Assembly: GCA_964476835.1 (NCBI GenBank)
Contig: CAYZCE010000003.1
Span: forward strand, 1 to 64,000
Length of the DNA: 64,000 nucleotides
From: PALSA-926 sp964476835
GTDB lineage: Bacteria; Pseudomonadota; Alphaproteobacteria; Micavibrionales; UBA2020
Direction of reading: 5' to 3'
Shown: positions 25,312 to 34,179 of the stretch, piece after piece
Numbering within the stretch: the stretch's first letter is position 1
Layout: every line of letters begins with the position of its first letter
Notes under the pieces: model-generated
The model's database searches: none
What the model saw: only the letters and a program-made list of their open reading frames with translations
What the model was told of the DNA's origin: nothing
Program-made: the position numbers and the translations under genes

Positions 25312-26091
25312 ATGGCGACGAAAAGAAAATCCACGCTTCTCGACATCGTCACCCCGCGCGGGACAGGCGCCGGGCTGATCCTCTGCGACCATGCCAGCAA
25401 CCGCGTGCCGGCCGTGTTCAAGAACCTCGGTTTGCCCAAGGCCGAGCTGGAACGCCACATTGCCTACGACATCGGCACCGACGCGGTCGGCCGCCGTCTG
25501 TCGCGCGCGCTCAAGATGCCGGCGGTGCTGGCGCGCTATTCACGCCTCGTCGTCGATCTCAACCGCGCGCACCGCCATCGCGAATGCATCCCGAGCACCA
25601 GCGACCGCACGAAAATCCCCGCCAATGCCAAATTGTCGGCTGCCGGGCGCGAAAAACGCCTCAAGCGTTACTTCCATCCCTATCACGCCGCTGTCGAGAA
25701 GCGCATCGACGCGCTGGTCAAGAAACACAAACTGCCTGTATTGGTCGCGGTGCATAGCTTTACGCCCGAGATGGACGGCGTCAAGCGCCACTGGCACATG
25801 GGAATCCTGTGGAACCGCCAGGAAAAGCTCTCGCGCCGGGTGGTGGCCGAGCTTCGCCGCAACAACCCCGAAATCCTCGTGGGGGAGAACGAGCCTTACA
25901 GCCTCAAGAACGAACGCTTCCCCGGTTCCACCGTCTGGCGCCATGCGGAGCAGCGCGGCCTCCCCGCCATCGTCGTCGAATTCCGGCAAGACCTCATCGA
26001 CACCCCGGCGGGCGTCCGCAAGTGGACCGACCTTTTCCTGCGCGCGCTCAAGCCCGTGCTGCGCGACTTGGAGCAGTTGCACAATACGTAA
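25312..26091 (+). CDS. N-formylglutamate amidohydrolase-family protein
   Basis: A 259-residue cytosolic protein of the FGase fold: LILCDHASNRVPA near the N-terminus, DIGTDAVGRRLSRAL, YSRLVVDLNRAHRH, and VAVHSFTPEM with a conserved His. Some members hydrolyse N-formylglutamate in histidine degradation, but no hut genes are nearby, so the substrate is open; a cell-wall or amino-acid amide is possible given the location downstream of rodA. It starts 12 bases after rodA and is likely its operon partner. Confidence 0.85.
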   Translation: MATKRKSTLLDIVTPRGTGAGLILCDHASNRVPAVFKNLGLPKAELERHIAYDIGTDAVGRRLSRALKMPAVLARYSRLVVDLNRAHRHRECIPSTSDRTKIPANAKLSAAGREKRLKRYFHPYHAAVEKRIDALVKKHKLPVLVAVHSFTPEMDGVKRHWHMGILWNRQEKLSRRVVAELRRNNPEILVGENEPYSLKNERFPGSTVWRHAEQRGLPAIVVEFRQDLIDTPAGVRKWTDLFLRALKPVLRDLEQLHNT

Positions 26092-26193
26092 ATCAAACGG
26101 CGCGCAGGAGGAACCGATTATCCTTCCGTTTTGCGCCCCCGCTGATTATAATTTCCCCATCTTTCAAGATGTTTGAGCAGAGGAGGGGAATCC

Positions 26194-27315
26194 ATGAAAT
26201 TCACCATCGAACGTGCGGATTTATTGCGTGCCCTCAATCACGTGCACAGCGTCGTCGAACGCCGTAACACCATTCCAATCCTCGCCAACGTGATGCTGCG
26301 CGCAGAGAAGGACTCCCTCTCCCTCACCACCACCGACATGGACCTTGAAATCGTCGAATCCGTCGCCGCGAAATCCGGCACGCCGGGTGCGACCACTGTC
26401 CCCGCGCATACCTTCTACGACATTGTCCGCAAGCTCTCGGGCGATGCGCCGGTCGAAGTGACCAGCGCCGCCGGCGAAACCTCGCTGACGATCAAGTCGG
26501 GACGCTCCACCTTCCGCCTCGGCTGCCTGCCGACGGAAGACTTCCCCAAGATGGGTTCCACCGAAAAGTTCCCTTACGTCTTTTCGATCCCCGCGGCTGA
26601 CCTGCGCATGATGATCGACCGCACGCGCTTCGCGATCTCGAACGAGGAAACGCGCTATTACCTCAACGGCATCTACATGCACGCCGCTGAAAGCGAAGGT
26701 GTCGCCGTCCTGCGCGCCGTCGCCACCGACGGCCACCGCCTCGCGCGCTTTGAAATGCCGCTGCCCGACGGCGCGCGCAACATGCCCGGCGTGATCATCC
26801 CGCGCAAGGCGATCAACGAGATCCGCAAGCTGATCGACGAAGCGGCCGACCGCATCGAAATCAGCCTCTCCGACAACAAGCTGAAGTTCGGCTTCGACCA
26901 CGTCATGCTGACGACCAAGCTGATTGACGGCACCTTCCCTGATTACGACCGCGTCATCCCGAAGAACAACGACAAGGTCCTCGAAGTCAACCCGGCCGCC
27001 TTCGCTTCCGCCGTTGACCGCGTCTCGACCATCTCGGTCGAAAAGTCGCGCGCGGTGAAGATGATGCTGGGCGGCAAGACGATGACGCTCTCGGCGTCGT
27101 CGCCCGACAGCGGCTCGGCGTCCGAAGAAGTCGAGATCAGCTTCAACGCGAGCCCGATGGAAATCGGCTTCAACTCGGCCTACCTGATGGACGTCGCGCG
27201 CCAGATCAACGGTGACAGCTGCCGCATCTTCCTGCTCGACGGCGCCTCGCCCACCATCATCAAGGACGCGGGCGACGCTTCGTCGCTCTATGTCCTGATG
27301 CCGATGCGCGTGTAA
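26194..27315 (+). CDS. dnaN: DNA polymerase III beta subunit (sliding clamp)
   Basis: Ring-shaped processivity clamp for replication. The 373-residue protein starts MKFTIERADLLRALNHVHSVVERRNTIPILANV and contains three repeated clamp domains; LMPMRV at the C-terminus is the usual ending. ATG 26194 follows a strong AGGAGGGG (26181-26188). Unlike the common dnaA-dnaN-recF order, it stands without dnaA and recF and is coupled (TAATG) to a mechanosensitive channel gene. Confidence 0.98.
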   Translation: MKFTIERADLLRALNHVHSVVERRNTIPILANVMLRAEKDSLSLTTTDMDLEIVESVAAKSGTPGATTVPAHTFYDIVRKLSGDAPVEVTSAAGETSLTIKSGRSTFRLGCLPTEDFPKMGSTEKFPYVFSIPAADLRMMIDRTRFAISNEETRYYLNGIYMHAAESEGVAVLRAVATDGHRLARFEMPLPDGARNMPGVIIPRKAINEIRKLIDEAADRIEISLSDNKLKFGFDHVMLTTKLIDGTFPDYDRVIPKNNDKVLEVNPAAFASAVDRVSTISVEKSRAVKMMLGGKTMTLSASSPDSGSASEEVEISFNASPMEIGFNSAYLMDVARQINGDSCRIFLLDGASPTIIKDAGDASSLYVLMPMRV

Positions 27316-28379
27316 TGCCCGAGCTGCCGTTCGCGGACACCGTCTTCCTGCATAATACCTTGGCGCATTGGGCGATGGCGCTCGGCGTCGCGGTGTCGTT
27401 CTTCCTCTTCTTTTACCTGTTGCGCGCGTTGATCGCAGGGCACCTGCGCGCTCTTGTCGCGCGCGTCGGTTTCGAATGGCCTGGCTATGTGGTTGAGGCG
27501 CTGGCACGCACGCGTTCGCTGATTCTCTTCGTCTTCGCCCTGCGCGCGGGTATGAATGTGCTGACCATCCCCAAGGGCGCCGAGGCATGGGGCGACCGCA
27601 TCGCCTTCCTCGCGCTCGCGATCCAGTCCGGCATCTGGGCGACGGCCTTCCTGCGCGCGTGGCACCAGGCCTGGTATCGCAGCCACTACGGCCAGAGCCC
27701 GGCTTCCACCACCATCATGGGCGCGGCCAAGGTCTTCGTCGACGTCATCATCTGGATCGGCGTGTTCCTCGCCATCCTGCATGTGCTGGGCATTGACGTC
27801 ACCACGCTGGTCGCCGGCCTCGGCATCGGCGGCATCGCGGTGGCGCTCGCGGTGCAGAACACGCTCGGCAACTTGCTCGCCTCGCTCGGCATCATCATGG
27901 ACAAGCCTTTCGTCATCGGCGATTCGCTGACTGTCGGTGACTTGCAGGGCACCGTCGAGAAAATCGGCCTCAAGACCACGCGCATCCGCAGCGTCTCGGG
28001 CGAGCAATTGATCTTCTCCAACGCCGACATGCTGAACGCGCGCATCCGCAACTTCGGCCGCATGCAGGAACGCCGCGTCGTCATGAACATCGCCGTCACC
28101 TACCAGACGCACATCGAGAAGCTGGAAAGCATCCCCGGCATCATCAAGTCCATCGTCGAGGCACAGCCGCACACGCGCTTCGACCGCGCGCATTTCAAGA
28201 CGCACGGCCCGCATAGCCTCGATTTCGAATACGTCTATTTCATCACGACGGCCGACGCCAACACCTACATGGACATCCGCCAGGCGATCAACTTCGCCCT
28301 GCACCGCCGCTTCGTCGCCGACGGCATCGCCTTCGCTTACCCGACGCAAACCGTCATCATCGAAAAAAGCAACGGCTGA
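27315..28379 (+). CDS. Small-conductance mechanosensitive channel, MscS family
   Basis: Inner-membrane tension-gated channel of 354 residues protecting against osmotic downshock. It has about four or five N-terminal helices, then the pore helix and beta domain: GLGIGGIAVALAVQNTLGNLL, GIIMDKPFVIGDSLTV, GTVEKIGLKTTRIRS and IFSNADMLNARIRNF are the family hallmark. The extra N-terminal helices place it with larger MscS-like proteins. Start shares a base with the dnaN stop. Confidence 0.93.
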   Translation: MPELPFADTVFLHNTLAHWAMALGVAVSFFLFFYLLRALIAGHLRALVARVGFEWPGYVVEALARTRSLILFVFALRAGMNVLTIPKGAEAWGDRIAFLALAIQSGIWATAFLRAWHQAWYRSHYGQSPASTTIMGAAKVFVDVIIWIGVFLAILHVLGIDVTTLVAGLGIGGIAVALAVQNTLGNLLASLGIIMDKPFVIGDSLTVGDLQGTVEKIGLKTTRIRSVSGEQLIFSNADMLNARIRNFGRMQERRVVMNIAVTYQTHIEKLESIPGIIKSIVEAQPHTRFDRAHFKTHGPHSLDFEYVYFITTADANTYMDIRQAINFALHRRFVADGIAFAYPTQTVIIEKSNG

Positions 28380-28711
28380 TGCAGCGCCTCTTCACCATTT
28401 GCGCCGCGCTGTTCGGACTCTCCGGCATCGCGCTGGGCGCCGTCGCTGCCCACGCCATCCCCGATCCTGTCGCCGCCGCCCGCATCACGACCGCGTCTCT
28501 TTACGCTCTTATCCATGCTGCCGTTCTCCTCGGCTGGCGCGGCGAAAGCGCGATCGTGAAGGGCTTGCTTACAGCGGGAACGCTCCTGTTCAGCGGATCG
28601 CTGGCAGTGACTTATCTTGCGCATATCCCCAACGCCCTTGCCCCTGTCGGCGGCAGCTTGTTGCTCTTGGGCTGGGCGGGGATGCTGGCTGTTTCTGTAC
28701 GCGGAAAATAA
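28379..28711 (+). CDS. DUF423-family small membrane protein (YgdD-like)
   Basis: A 110-residue protein with four predicted membrane helices. FTICAALFGLSGIALGAVAAHAI and the GTLLFSGSLAVTYLAHI segment match the DUF423 family, whose function is unknown. It is third in the dnaN-mscS row (TGATG overlap) and is followed by an intrinsic terminator. Confidence 0.88.
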   Translation: MQRLFTICAALFGLSGIALGAVAAHAIPDPVAAARITTASLYALIHAAVLLGWRGESAIVKGLLTAGTLLFSGSLAVTYLAHIPNALAPVGGSLLLLGWAGMLAVSVRGK

Positions 28712-28715
28712 AAAA

Positions 28716-28741
28716 GCCCGGAACAATGTCCGGGCTTTTTT
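28716..28741. terminator. Intrinsic terminator of the dnaN operon
   Basis: GCCCGGA (28716-28722), loop ACAATG, TCCGGGC (28729-28735), then six T. A-run before the left arm makes it symmetrical, so it may also stop transcripts from the minus-strand tRNA gene. Confidence 0.9.
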
Positions 28742-28747
28742 GAAAGA

Positions 28748-28822
<75 letters not shown>

Positions 28823-28870
28823 ATCAGAGCTGTGTTTTTAAGGCACAACGCCGACTGAGTCAAGTTTTTC

Positions 28871-31435
28871 TTACAGCTTCGGCCAGTTGACCGGGGGCTT
28901 GGTGTCCTTCTTTAAGCCGTTGTTATCATTTGCAGATTTAAATCCGTCCTTGGCCTTGCCCTTGAGGCCGAACAGCTTGGCGAAGAAGCCGCGGTCGGCA
29001 TCTTCACGCAGCTTCGGCGCGGGAACGCCGTTGGGCTTTTCGCGCAGGGGCTTGCCGGCCTTGGCGATCGACATGATGCGATCCAGTGTGCGCTTGTCGT
29101 GCACGAGTGCCATGAAGTACTTGCGCTCTAGCCCGCGGACGTAGTCCTGCGACACGGTCATGGTGACGTCGGCCTTTTCGCCGCCGGTCAGTACGCGCGC
29201 GACGCGATCGGAAACGACGACGTCGTAGGGCGTTGCCTTGCCGCCCAGGTAGAAGCCGTCAACCGCAAGGCTGAGTGCCGCGAGGCCGGCTTCGCCCGGC
29301 AGCTTGAGATCGCGCGGCAGCTCGGGCTTGTAGTCAACCGCGAGTTCCAACGCCTTCTTCTTGGCATCGGCCAGCAGGCGCGACTTGTTCATCGTAATCC
29401 CGTCGGTCTTGCGGAGGTAGCCGATGTCTTGCGCCTCTTGCGCGGACATCGACATCTTGGCGGTGCTGATGGTCTCGAACACCTTGGCCACCGGCGGCAT
29501 CGGCCCGCCGGGCAGCTTGCCTTCGGCCTGTTGCTTGAGCGCGCGGGTCAGCAGTTCGGTCGAGCCGCCCCAGGCGGGCAGCAGGCCGACGCCGACTTCG
29601 ACGAGGCCGGTGTAGAGTTCCGCGTGCGCCTGAACATGTGACGAATGCAGCAGGATCTCGCAGCCGCCGCCGACCGCCACGCCCGCAGGCGCGGACACGA
29701 CGGGGAACTTCGCGTACTTGAGGCGCTTATAGGTCTCTTGACCGTCGCGCACCAGCTTGTCGACCAGCCAGTACTGCTTGAGCGTCAGCGCGATCGCCGC
29801 CTTCTTCAGGTTGGCGCCGCCGGAGAAAAGGCTGGGCGCTTCGTTGTGGATGACGAGGGCCTTGTACTTGCCTTGGCTACCTTCGATGAGGTCGCAGGCC
29901 TTGTTGATGCCGGCCATCGTGTGGTTGTCGAGCGAGTTGCCCTTGGTGATGAATTCCACGCAGAGGACGCCATCGCCGATGTCCCAGACGCTGACAGACT
30001 TGTTCTTGAAGACCGGCTTCGACGATGCCTTGACGTCGGAGAGCAGCAGCACGCCTTCAGGACGCTTGATCTCGCCGTAGTTGCCGTCCTGCTTCAGGAA
30101 GCCTTGCTTGCCGGCTTCCGTCTTGTAGAAGCTTTTGCCCGCGGCTGCCTGCAGGAATGCGGGGATCTTGTCGCCTTCCTTCTTCATGCGGCTGATGACA
30201 TAGTCGACGCCGACGGCGTCGATCATCTCGAAGGGACCCTTCGACCAGCCGTAGCCGAGCTTCATCGCATCGTCGACGGAACGCGCGTCGGCGGCGATTT
30301 CATGGGCGTGTTCGGCTGCGTAGATGGAGGTCTTCTTGAAGACGGCCCAGGCGTAATCGCTGTACTTGCCGCCGAATTCGAAGACAGCCTTCATGCCGCC
30401 GTCCTTGGCCGCGTTGAGGATGTCAAGTTCCAGTACGCCCGGCTTCTTCTTGCCGAAGAGTTTCTGCAGGAAAGAGCCGGCGGGCTTGACCTTGATAGCA
30501 GGCTTGGTTTCGCCGGTCTTGAGGTCGAGCGCGAACTTCTTCTTGTTCGCGTCGAGGCGGTAGAATCCGCCCTTGCCGCCCTTGCGGCCGGTGAAGCCGT
30601 TCTTGAGCATGTCGTCGATCAGCGGATAGGTCTTGTTGCCGAGGACGTAAGCGTCGTCCGCGGGGAGCTTCGAGGTGAGGCTCTTGCTGATGTTCGGCAT
30701 CAGGTCGACGCCGACGACGTCGATGAGGTCGAATATGCCGGTCTTCGGCACGCCCATCGGCTTGCCGTAGATCGCGTCGGCTTCCTCGATCGAGAGGCCG
30801 CGCGCGAAGGCTTCGTTGACCGCGGTCTGCAGCCAGTAGGTGCCGATGCGGTTGCCGATGAAGCCGGGGGTGTCGTTGCACGGGATGACGGTCTTGCCCA
30901 TCTTCTCGTCCATGAAGCGGGTCAGCTCGGCGACCTTTTCCTTGTCGTTGTATTCCGAGGTGATGAGTTCCAGCAGCGGCATGTAGCGCGGCGGGTTGAA
31001 GAAGTGGGTGATGACGAAGTCGCGCTTCAGCGCCTCGGACTGGTCGGCGATCAGGTCCTTGAGCGGGATGGTCGAGGTGTTGGACGCGACGATGGCGCCC
31101 GGCTTGCGATAGGCGTCGATCTTCTTGAAGATGTCGGACTTCACCTGCGGGTTCTCGTACACGACTTCGACGACGAGATCGCAGTCGGAGATGCGCGACA
31201 TGTCGTCATCGAGGTTGCCAGGACGGATGAACTTGGCGTTCTTGGGGTGCATGAAGGGGGCGGGTTTCGCCTTGAGCATGCGGTCGATCGCGCCTTTGGC
31301 AATCGCGGTGCGGTCGTCGCTGGTGGTGTCGGTGCGGTCGATCAGCTCGACCTCGATGCCGGCGTTGGCCAGTTGGGCCGCGATGCCTGCGCCCATGACG
31401 CCTGCGCCGATGACAGCTACTTTCTTGATCGTCAT
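28871..31435 (-). CDS. 3-hydroxyacyl-CoA dehydrogenase / enoyl-CoA hydratase fusion (FadN-like order)
   Basis: Bifunctional beta-oxidation protein of 854 residues. The NAD-binding Rossmann domain comes first (VAVIGAGVMGAGIAAQLANAG), followed by the dehydrogenase C-terminal domains (THFFNPPRYMPLLELI, NDTPGFIGNRIG), and the enoyl-CoA hydratase (crotonase) domain is C-terminal (around residues 520-800, CEILLHSSHVQAHAELYTGL, VGLLPAWGGSTELL). This is the reverse of the E. coli FadB order. The start MTIKKVAVIG at 31435 follows the thiolase stop by 11 bases, forming a fadAB-type operon. Confidence 0.94.
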   Translation of the reverse strand: MTIKKVAVIGAGVMGAGIAAQLANAGIEVELIDRTDTTSDDRTAIAKGAIDRMLKAKPAPFMHPKNAKFIRPGNLDDDMSRISDCDLVVEVVYENPQVKSDIFKKIDAYRKPGAIVASNTSTIPLKDLIADQSEALKRDFVITHFFNPPRYMPLLELITSEYNDKEKVAELTRFMDEKMGKTVIPCNDTPGFIGNRIGTYWLQTAVNEAFARGLSIEEADAIYGKPMGVPKTGIFDLIDVVGVDLMPNISKSLTSKLPADDAYVLGNKTYPLIDDMLKNGFTGRKGGKGGFYRLDANKKKFALDLKTGETKPAIKVKPAGSFLQKLFGKKKPGVLELDILNAAKDGGMKAVFEFGGKYSDYAWAVFKKTSIYAAEHAHEIAADARSVDDAMKLGYGWSKGPFEMIDAVGVDYVISRMKKEGDKIPAFLQAAAGKSFYKTEAGKQGFLKQDGNYGEIKRPEGVLLLSDVKASSKPVFKNKSVSVWDIGDGVLCVEFITKGNSLDNHTMAGINKACDLIEGSQGKYKALVIHNEAPSLFSGGANLKKAAIALTLKQYWLVDKLVRDGQETYKRLKYAKFPVVSAPAGVAVGGGCEILLHSSHVQAHAELYTGLVEVGVGLLPAWGGSTELLTRALKQQAEGKLPGGPMPPVAKVFETISTAKMSMSAQEAQDIGYLRKTDGITMNKSRLLADAKKKALELAVDYKPELPRDLKLPGEAGLAALSLAVDGFYLGGKATPYDVVVSDRVARVLTGGEKADVTMTVSQDYVRGLERKYFMALVHDKRTLDRIMSIAKAGKPLREKPNGVPAPKLREDADRGFFAKLFGLKGKAKDGFKSANDNNGLKKDTKPPVNWPKL

Positions 31436-31446
31436 TGAAGTGCTCC

Positions 31447-32616
31447 TTAAGCCTTGGGGCCGTTGTATTTCTTCAGGACGGTGGCGATGCCTTGGCCGCC
31501 CCCGATGCACATGGTCGCAAGCGCGTGTTCGCCGCCCTTGTCGTGCAGGATCTTAGCGGCTTCGCCGGTAATGCGGGCGCCCGAAGCGCCGAGCGGGTGG
31601 CCCAGCGCGATCGCGCCGCCGTTTTGGTTGATCTTGGCCGCATCGTCCTCGAGGCCGAGTTCCTTGATGACCGCGAGCGATTGCGCGGCGAAGGCTTCGT
31701 TCAGCTCGATGACGTCGATCTGGTCGAGCGTCAGGCCGGCCTTGGCCAGCGCCTTCTGGGTCGCTTCGACCGGGCCGATGCCCATGATCTCGGGCGCGCA
31801 GCCGGAGACAGCGAAGGACTCGATCTCGGCGAGGATGACGAGGTTGTTCTTGATCGCGAAGTCTTCCGAGCAGACCAGCACGGCGGAAGCGCCGTCGGTG
31901 ACCGGCGACGAGGTCGCGGGGGTGACCGAACCGCCGTCAGCCTTGAACGCGGGTTTCAGCCTGGCGAGGTCTTCCAGCTTGGACTCGGGGCGGGGGCAGC
32001 CGTCTTCGGAGACCACCTTGCCCTTCGGCGTGGTGATGGGAACGATTTCAGAGGCGAATTCGCCGGCCTTCTTGGCCGCAGCGGCCTTGAATTGGGATGC
32101 GAGCGCGAACTTGTCCTGCTCTTCGCGGGTGATGCCGTACTTGGCGGCGAGGTTCTCGGCGGTTTCGCCCATGCCCATGTAGTTCTCGGGGTGTTCTTTA
32201 TATACCTTAGGGTTCGGCGAGGGGTTGAAGCCGCCCATCGGCACGCGGCTCATGCTCTCGACGCCGCCTGCGATGACAGCGTCCGCCATGCCCATGGCGA
32301 TGGCGCCGGCTGCGTCGTGGATCGCCTGCATCGAGGATCCGCAGAAACGGTTGATGGTGAGGGCAGGAACCTTGCCCATGCCGGCCTGCAGCGCCACGTG
32401 GCGGCCGAGGTTGAGGCCCTGCTCGCCTTCCGGCATCGCGCACCCCAGCTTGAGGTCTTCGATCAGCGCGGGGTTGACGCCCGTCTGCGCGATCAGGCCT
32501 TGAACGGTCTGTGCCATCAGGTCATCTGCGCGGACGTCTTTCAGCTCGCCTTTGTTGGCAGGCGTGAAGGGGGAGCGGACGAAACCGGCGATAACGACTT
32601 TTCTGGATTCGGTCAT
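31447..32616 (-). CDS. fadA: Acetyl-CoA C-acyltransferase (thiolase), copy 2
   Basis: Beta-oxidation thiolase of 389 residues: acyl-enzyme cysteine in NRFCGSSMQ, His in LGHPLGASGARI and second Cys in MCIGGGQG. It is highly similar to the product at 11109-12236 but, unlike that gene, is paired with the hydratase/dehydrogenase fusion downstream. Start at 32616 is preferred because the first ten codons of a longer reading are unlike the paralogue. A TGACAT-13-ATGTCA inverted repeat upstream (32780-32804) might be a regulator site. Confidence 0.93.
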   Translation of the reverse strand: MTESRKVVIAGFVRSPFTPANKGELKDVRADDLMAQTVQGLIAQTGVNPALIEDLKLGCAMPEGEQGLNLGRHVALQAGMGKVPALTINRFCGSSMQAIHDAAGAIAMGMADAVIAGGVESMSRVPMGGFNPSPNPKVYKEHPENYMGMGETAENLAAKYGITREEQDKFALASQFKAAAAKKAGEFASEIVPITTPKGKVVSEDGCPRPESKLEDLARLKPAFKADGGSVTPATSSPVTDGASAVLVCSEDFAIKNNLVILAEIESFAVSGCAPEIMGIGPVEATQKALAKAGLTLDQIDVIELNEAFAAQSLAVIKELGLEDDAAKINQNGGAIALGHPLGASGARITGEAAKILHDKGGEHALATMCIGGGQGIATVLKKYNGPKA

Positions 32617-32779
32617 GGGGCTAAACCTCTCTATATAAATAAGCATGGGTCAGGATTGTGGAATATCGCAAAGAGGATAACCCATGCTCAGAAGGAGGTA
32701 AAGGCAAAAAACATAATATGGTTATTCATTTTTATTGAATAAAATCAATGATGTTTTTTACCTACTCCGGACTCGACTG

Positions 32780-32804
32780 TGACATTATTACAACAGTTAT
32801 GTCA
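32780..32804. promoter_or_regulatory. Possible operator upstream of the beta-oxidation operon
   Basis: TGACAT (32780-32785) and ATGTCA (32799-32804) form an inverted repeat in an AT-rich 193-base gap between the thiolase and terC. The spacing suits a dimeric repressor such as a TetR/GntR-type fatty-acid regulator. No regulator gene is adjacent; six-base arms can occur by chance. Confidence 0.25.
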
Positions 32805-32809
32805 AAGAA

Positions 32810-33742
32810 TCAGTGCTTCTGCCCGCCCGTCCGGTAGAGCGAATAGAGAATCCCGGACGAGAGCAGCCCGACCACCACGCCCAGCGAGATCATGGGCGGG
32901 AACTCGTGCATGCCGAGCGCCTTGATGATGAAGATCTTGCTGCCGATGAAGACCAGCACCAGCGCCAGCGCGTACTTGAGGTACTGGAAGCGGTTGAGCA
33001 CCGCATCGAGCGCGAAATAGAGCGCCCGCAGGCCCAAGATGGCGAAGATGTTGCTGGTGTAGACGATATAGGTGTCGGTGGTCAGCGCCAGGATGGCGGG
33101 CACGCTGTCGACCGCGAAGACGATGTCGATGCACTCGATCACCACCAGCGTCAGCAGCAAGGGGGTGAACAGCATCCGCCCCTTCTCGCGCACCATGAAG
33201 CGGCCGCCGTGCAGGCCGTCGGTGACGGGCAGGTACTTGCGCGCCGTGCGCACGATCGGGTTCTTCGAGATGTCGGGGTGCGCGTCGCTCTTGGAGAACA
33301 GCATCTTGACGCCGGTGAACATCAGGAAGGCCGCGAAGACATAGAGCACCCAATGGAAGTTGGCGACGATCTCCGTCCCCGCCGAGATCATGATGCCGCG
33401 CAGGACGATGACGCCCATGATCCCCCACAGAAGCACATGGTGCTGGTATTTCCGCGGCACGGCGAAATAAGAGAAGATCAGCGAGATGACGAAGATGTTG
33501 TCGAGCGACAGCGTCTTCTCGACGAGATAGCCCGTCCAGTACAGCTGCGCGCTGTCCGGCCCCAGCGTGTACCAGACCCAGCCGCCGAAGGCGAGGCCGA
33601 TCAGGATATAGCCGGCGCTGTAAAGCAGGCTTTCCTTGATGCCGATCTCATGGTCCTTCTTACGCAAGAGGCCGAGGTCGGCAACGAGAAGGGCAACGAC
33701 GACCGCGATAAACACGGCCCACATCCAAAGCGGCTTGTCCAT
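32810..33742 (-). CDS. TerC/Alx-family membrane protein
   Basis: Integral membrane protein of 310 residues with about nine helices. SLDNIFVISLIFSYFAVP and ECIDIVFAVDSVPAI carry the paired acidic residues of the TerC family, which includes the Mn2+-exporting Alx/MeeF proteins. The long Alx-like form fits the length. Manganese export is inferred from the family. The start at 33742 directly abuts the preceding stop, so it is the third gene of a row with the nucleotide-sugar dehydrogenase. Confidence 0.88.
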   Translation of the reverse strand: MDKPLWMWAVFIAVVVALLVADLGLLRKKDHEIGIKESLLYSAGYILIGLAFGGWVWYTLGPDSAQLYWTGYLVEKTLSLDNIFVISLIFSYFAVPRKYQHHVLLWGIMGVIVLRGIMISAGTEIVANFHWVLYVFAAFLMFTGVKMLFSKSDAHPDISKNPIVRTARKYLPVTDGLHGGRFMVREKGRMLFTPLLLTLVVIECIDIVFAVDSVPAILALTTDTYIVYTSNIFAILGLRALYFALDAVLNRFQYLKYALALVLVFIGSKIFIIKALGMHEFPPMISLGVVVGLLSSGILYSLYRTGGQKH

Positions 33743-34177
33743 TTAGCTATGAATCCAGAGGTAAGAGAAAAATGCGGTCAAGACCGCGGCCCAGAAGAGA
33801 TAAAGTGAATTGCCCTTGAGGCGGAACACCGCGCCGCCCGCCAGCGCCGCGACGGCGGAGGCGAGGAAAAGCGCAGCCGCGCGCACCAGCATGACGATGA
33901 TTTGCGCGGCCGGCGTCGGGGTCGGCACGGTCCCGTCGAGGTAGGCTTGCAGGAAACCGAGCTTCACCGCGTGCACAAAAGGAAACGGCCCGTTGTAAAT
34001 CGTCGCGAAGATGCCGGCGAGCGCGAAGATCAGCGTCAGGCTGATCAGCGGCGGCGCATGAATCCGCGGCATGTGCCATGCCCTGGCCGACTGCTGCTCT
34101 TCCTTCGCGGCCTGGCGCATGCGTTCGGCGATATTGGATGCGGGATGGTGGGGCTTTTCCTGCCAGTGCGGCTTCAT
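33743..34177 (-). CDS. Small membrane protein of unknown function, 144 residues
   Basis: I do not recognise this protein. It has a basic cytoplasmic N-terminus (about 45 residues, His/Gln/Arg-rich) and three probable membrane helices: LISLTLIFALAGIFATIY, IIVMLVRAAALFLASAVAAL and LYLFWAAVLTAFFSYLW. It lies between the nucleotide-sugar dehydrogenase (two bases from its stop) and terC (no gap), so the three are surely one transcript. A role in envelope or ion homeostasis would be guesswork. Confidence 0.75.
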   Translation of the reverse strand: MKPHWQEKPHHPASNIAERMRQAAKEEQQSARAWHMPRIHAPPLISLTLIFALAGIFATIYNGPFPFVHAVKLGFLQAYLDGTVPTPTPAAQIIVMLVRAAALFLASAVAALAGGAVFRLKGNSLYLFWAAVLTAFFSYLWIHS

Positions 34178-34179
34178 CT

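Noticed and set aside
29645..31438. 597-codon open frame on the plus strand antisense to the beta-oxidation fusion gene
   Set aside because: Composition is Asp/Val/Leu/Arg-heavy without motifs, and the opposite strand encodes a clear dehydrogenase/hydratase.
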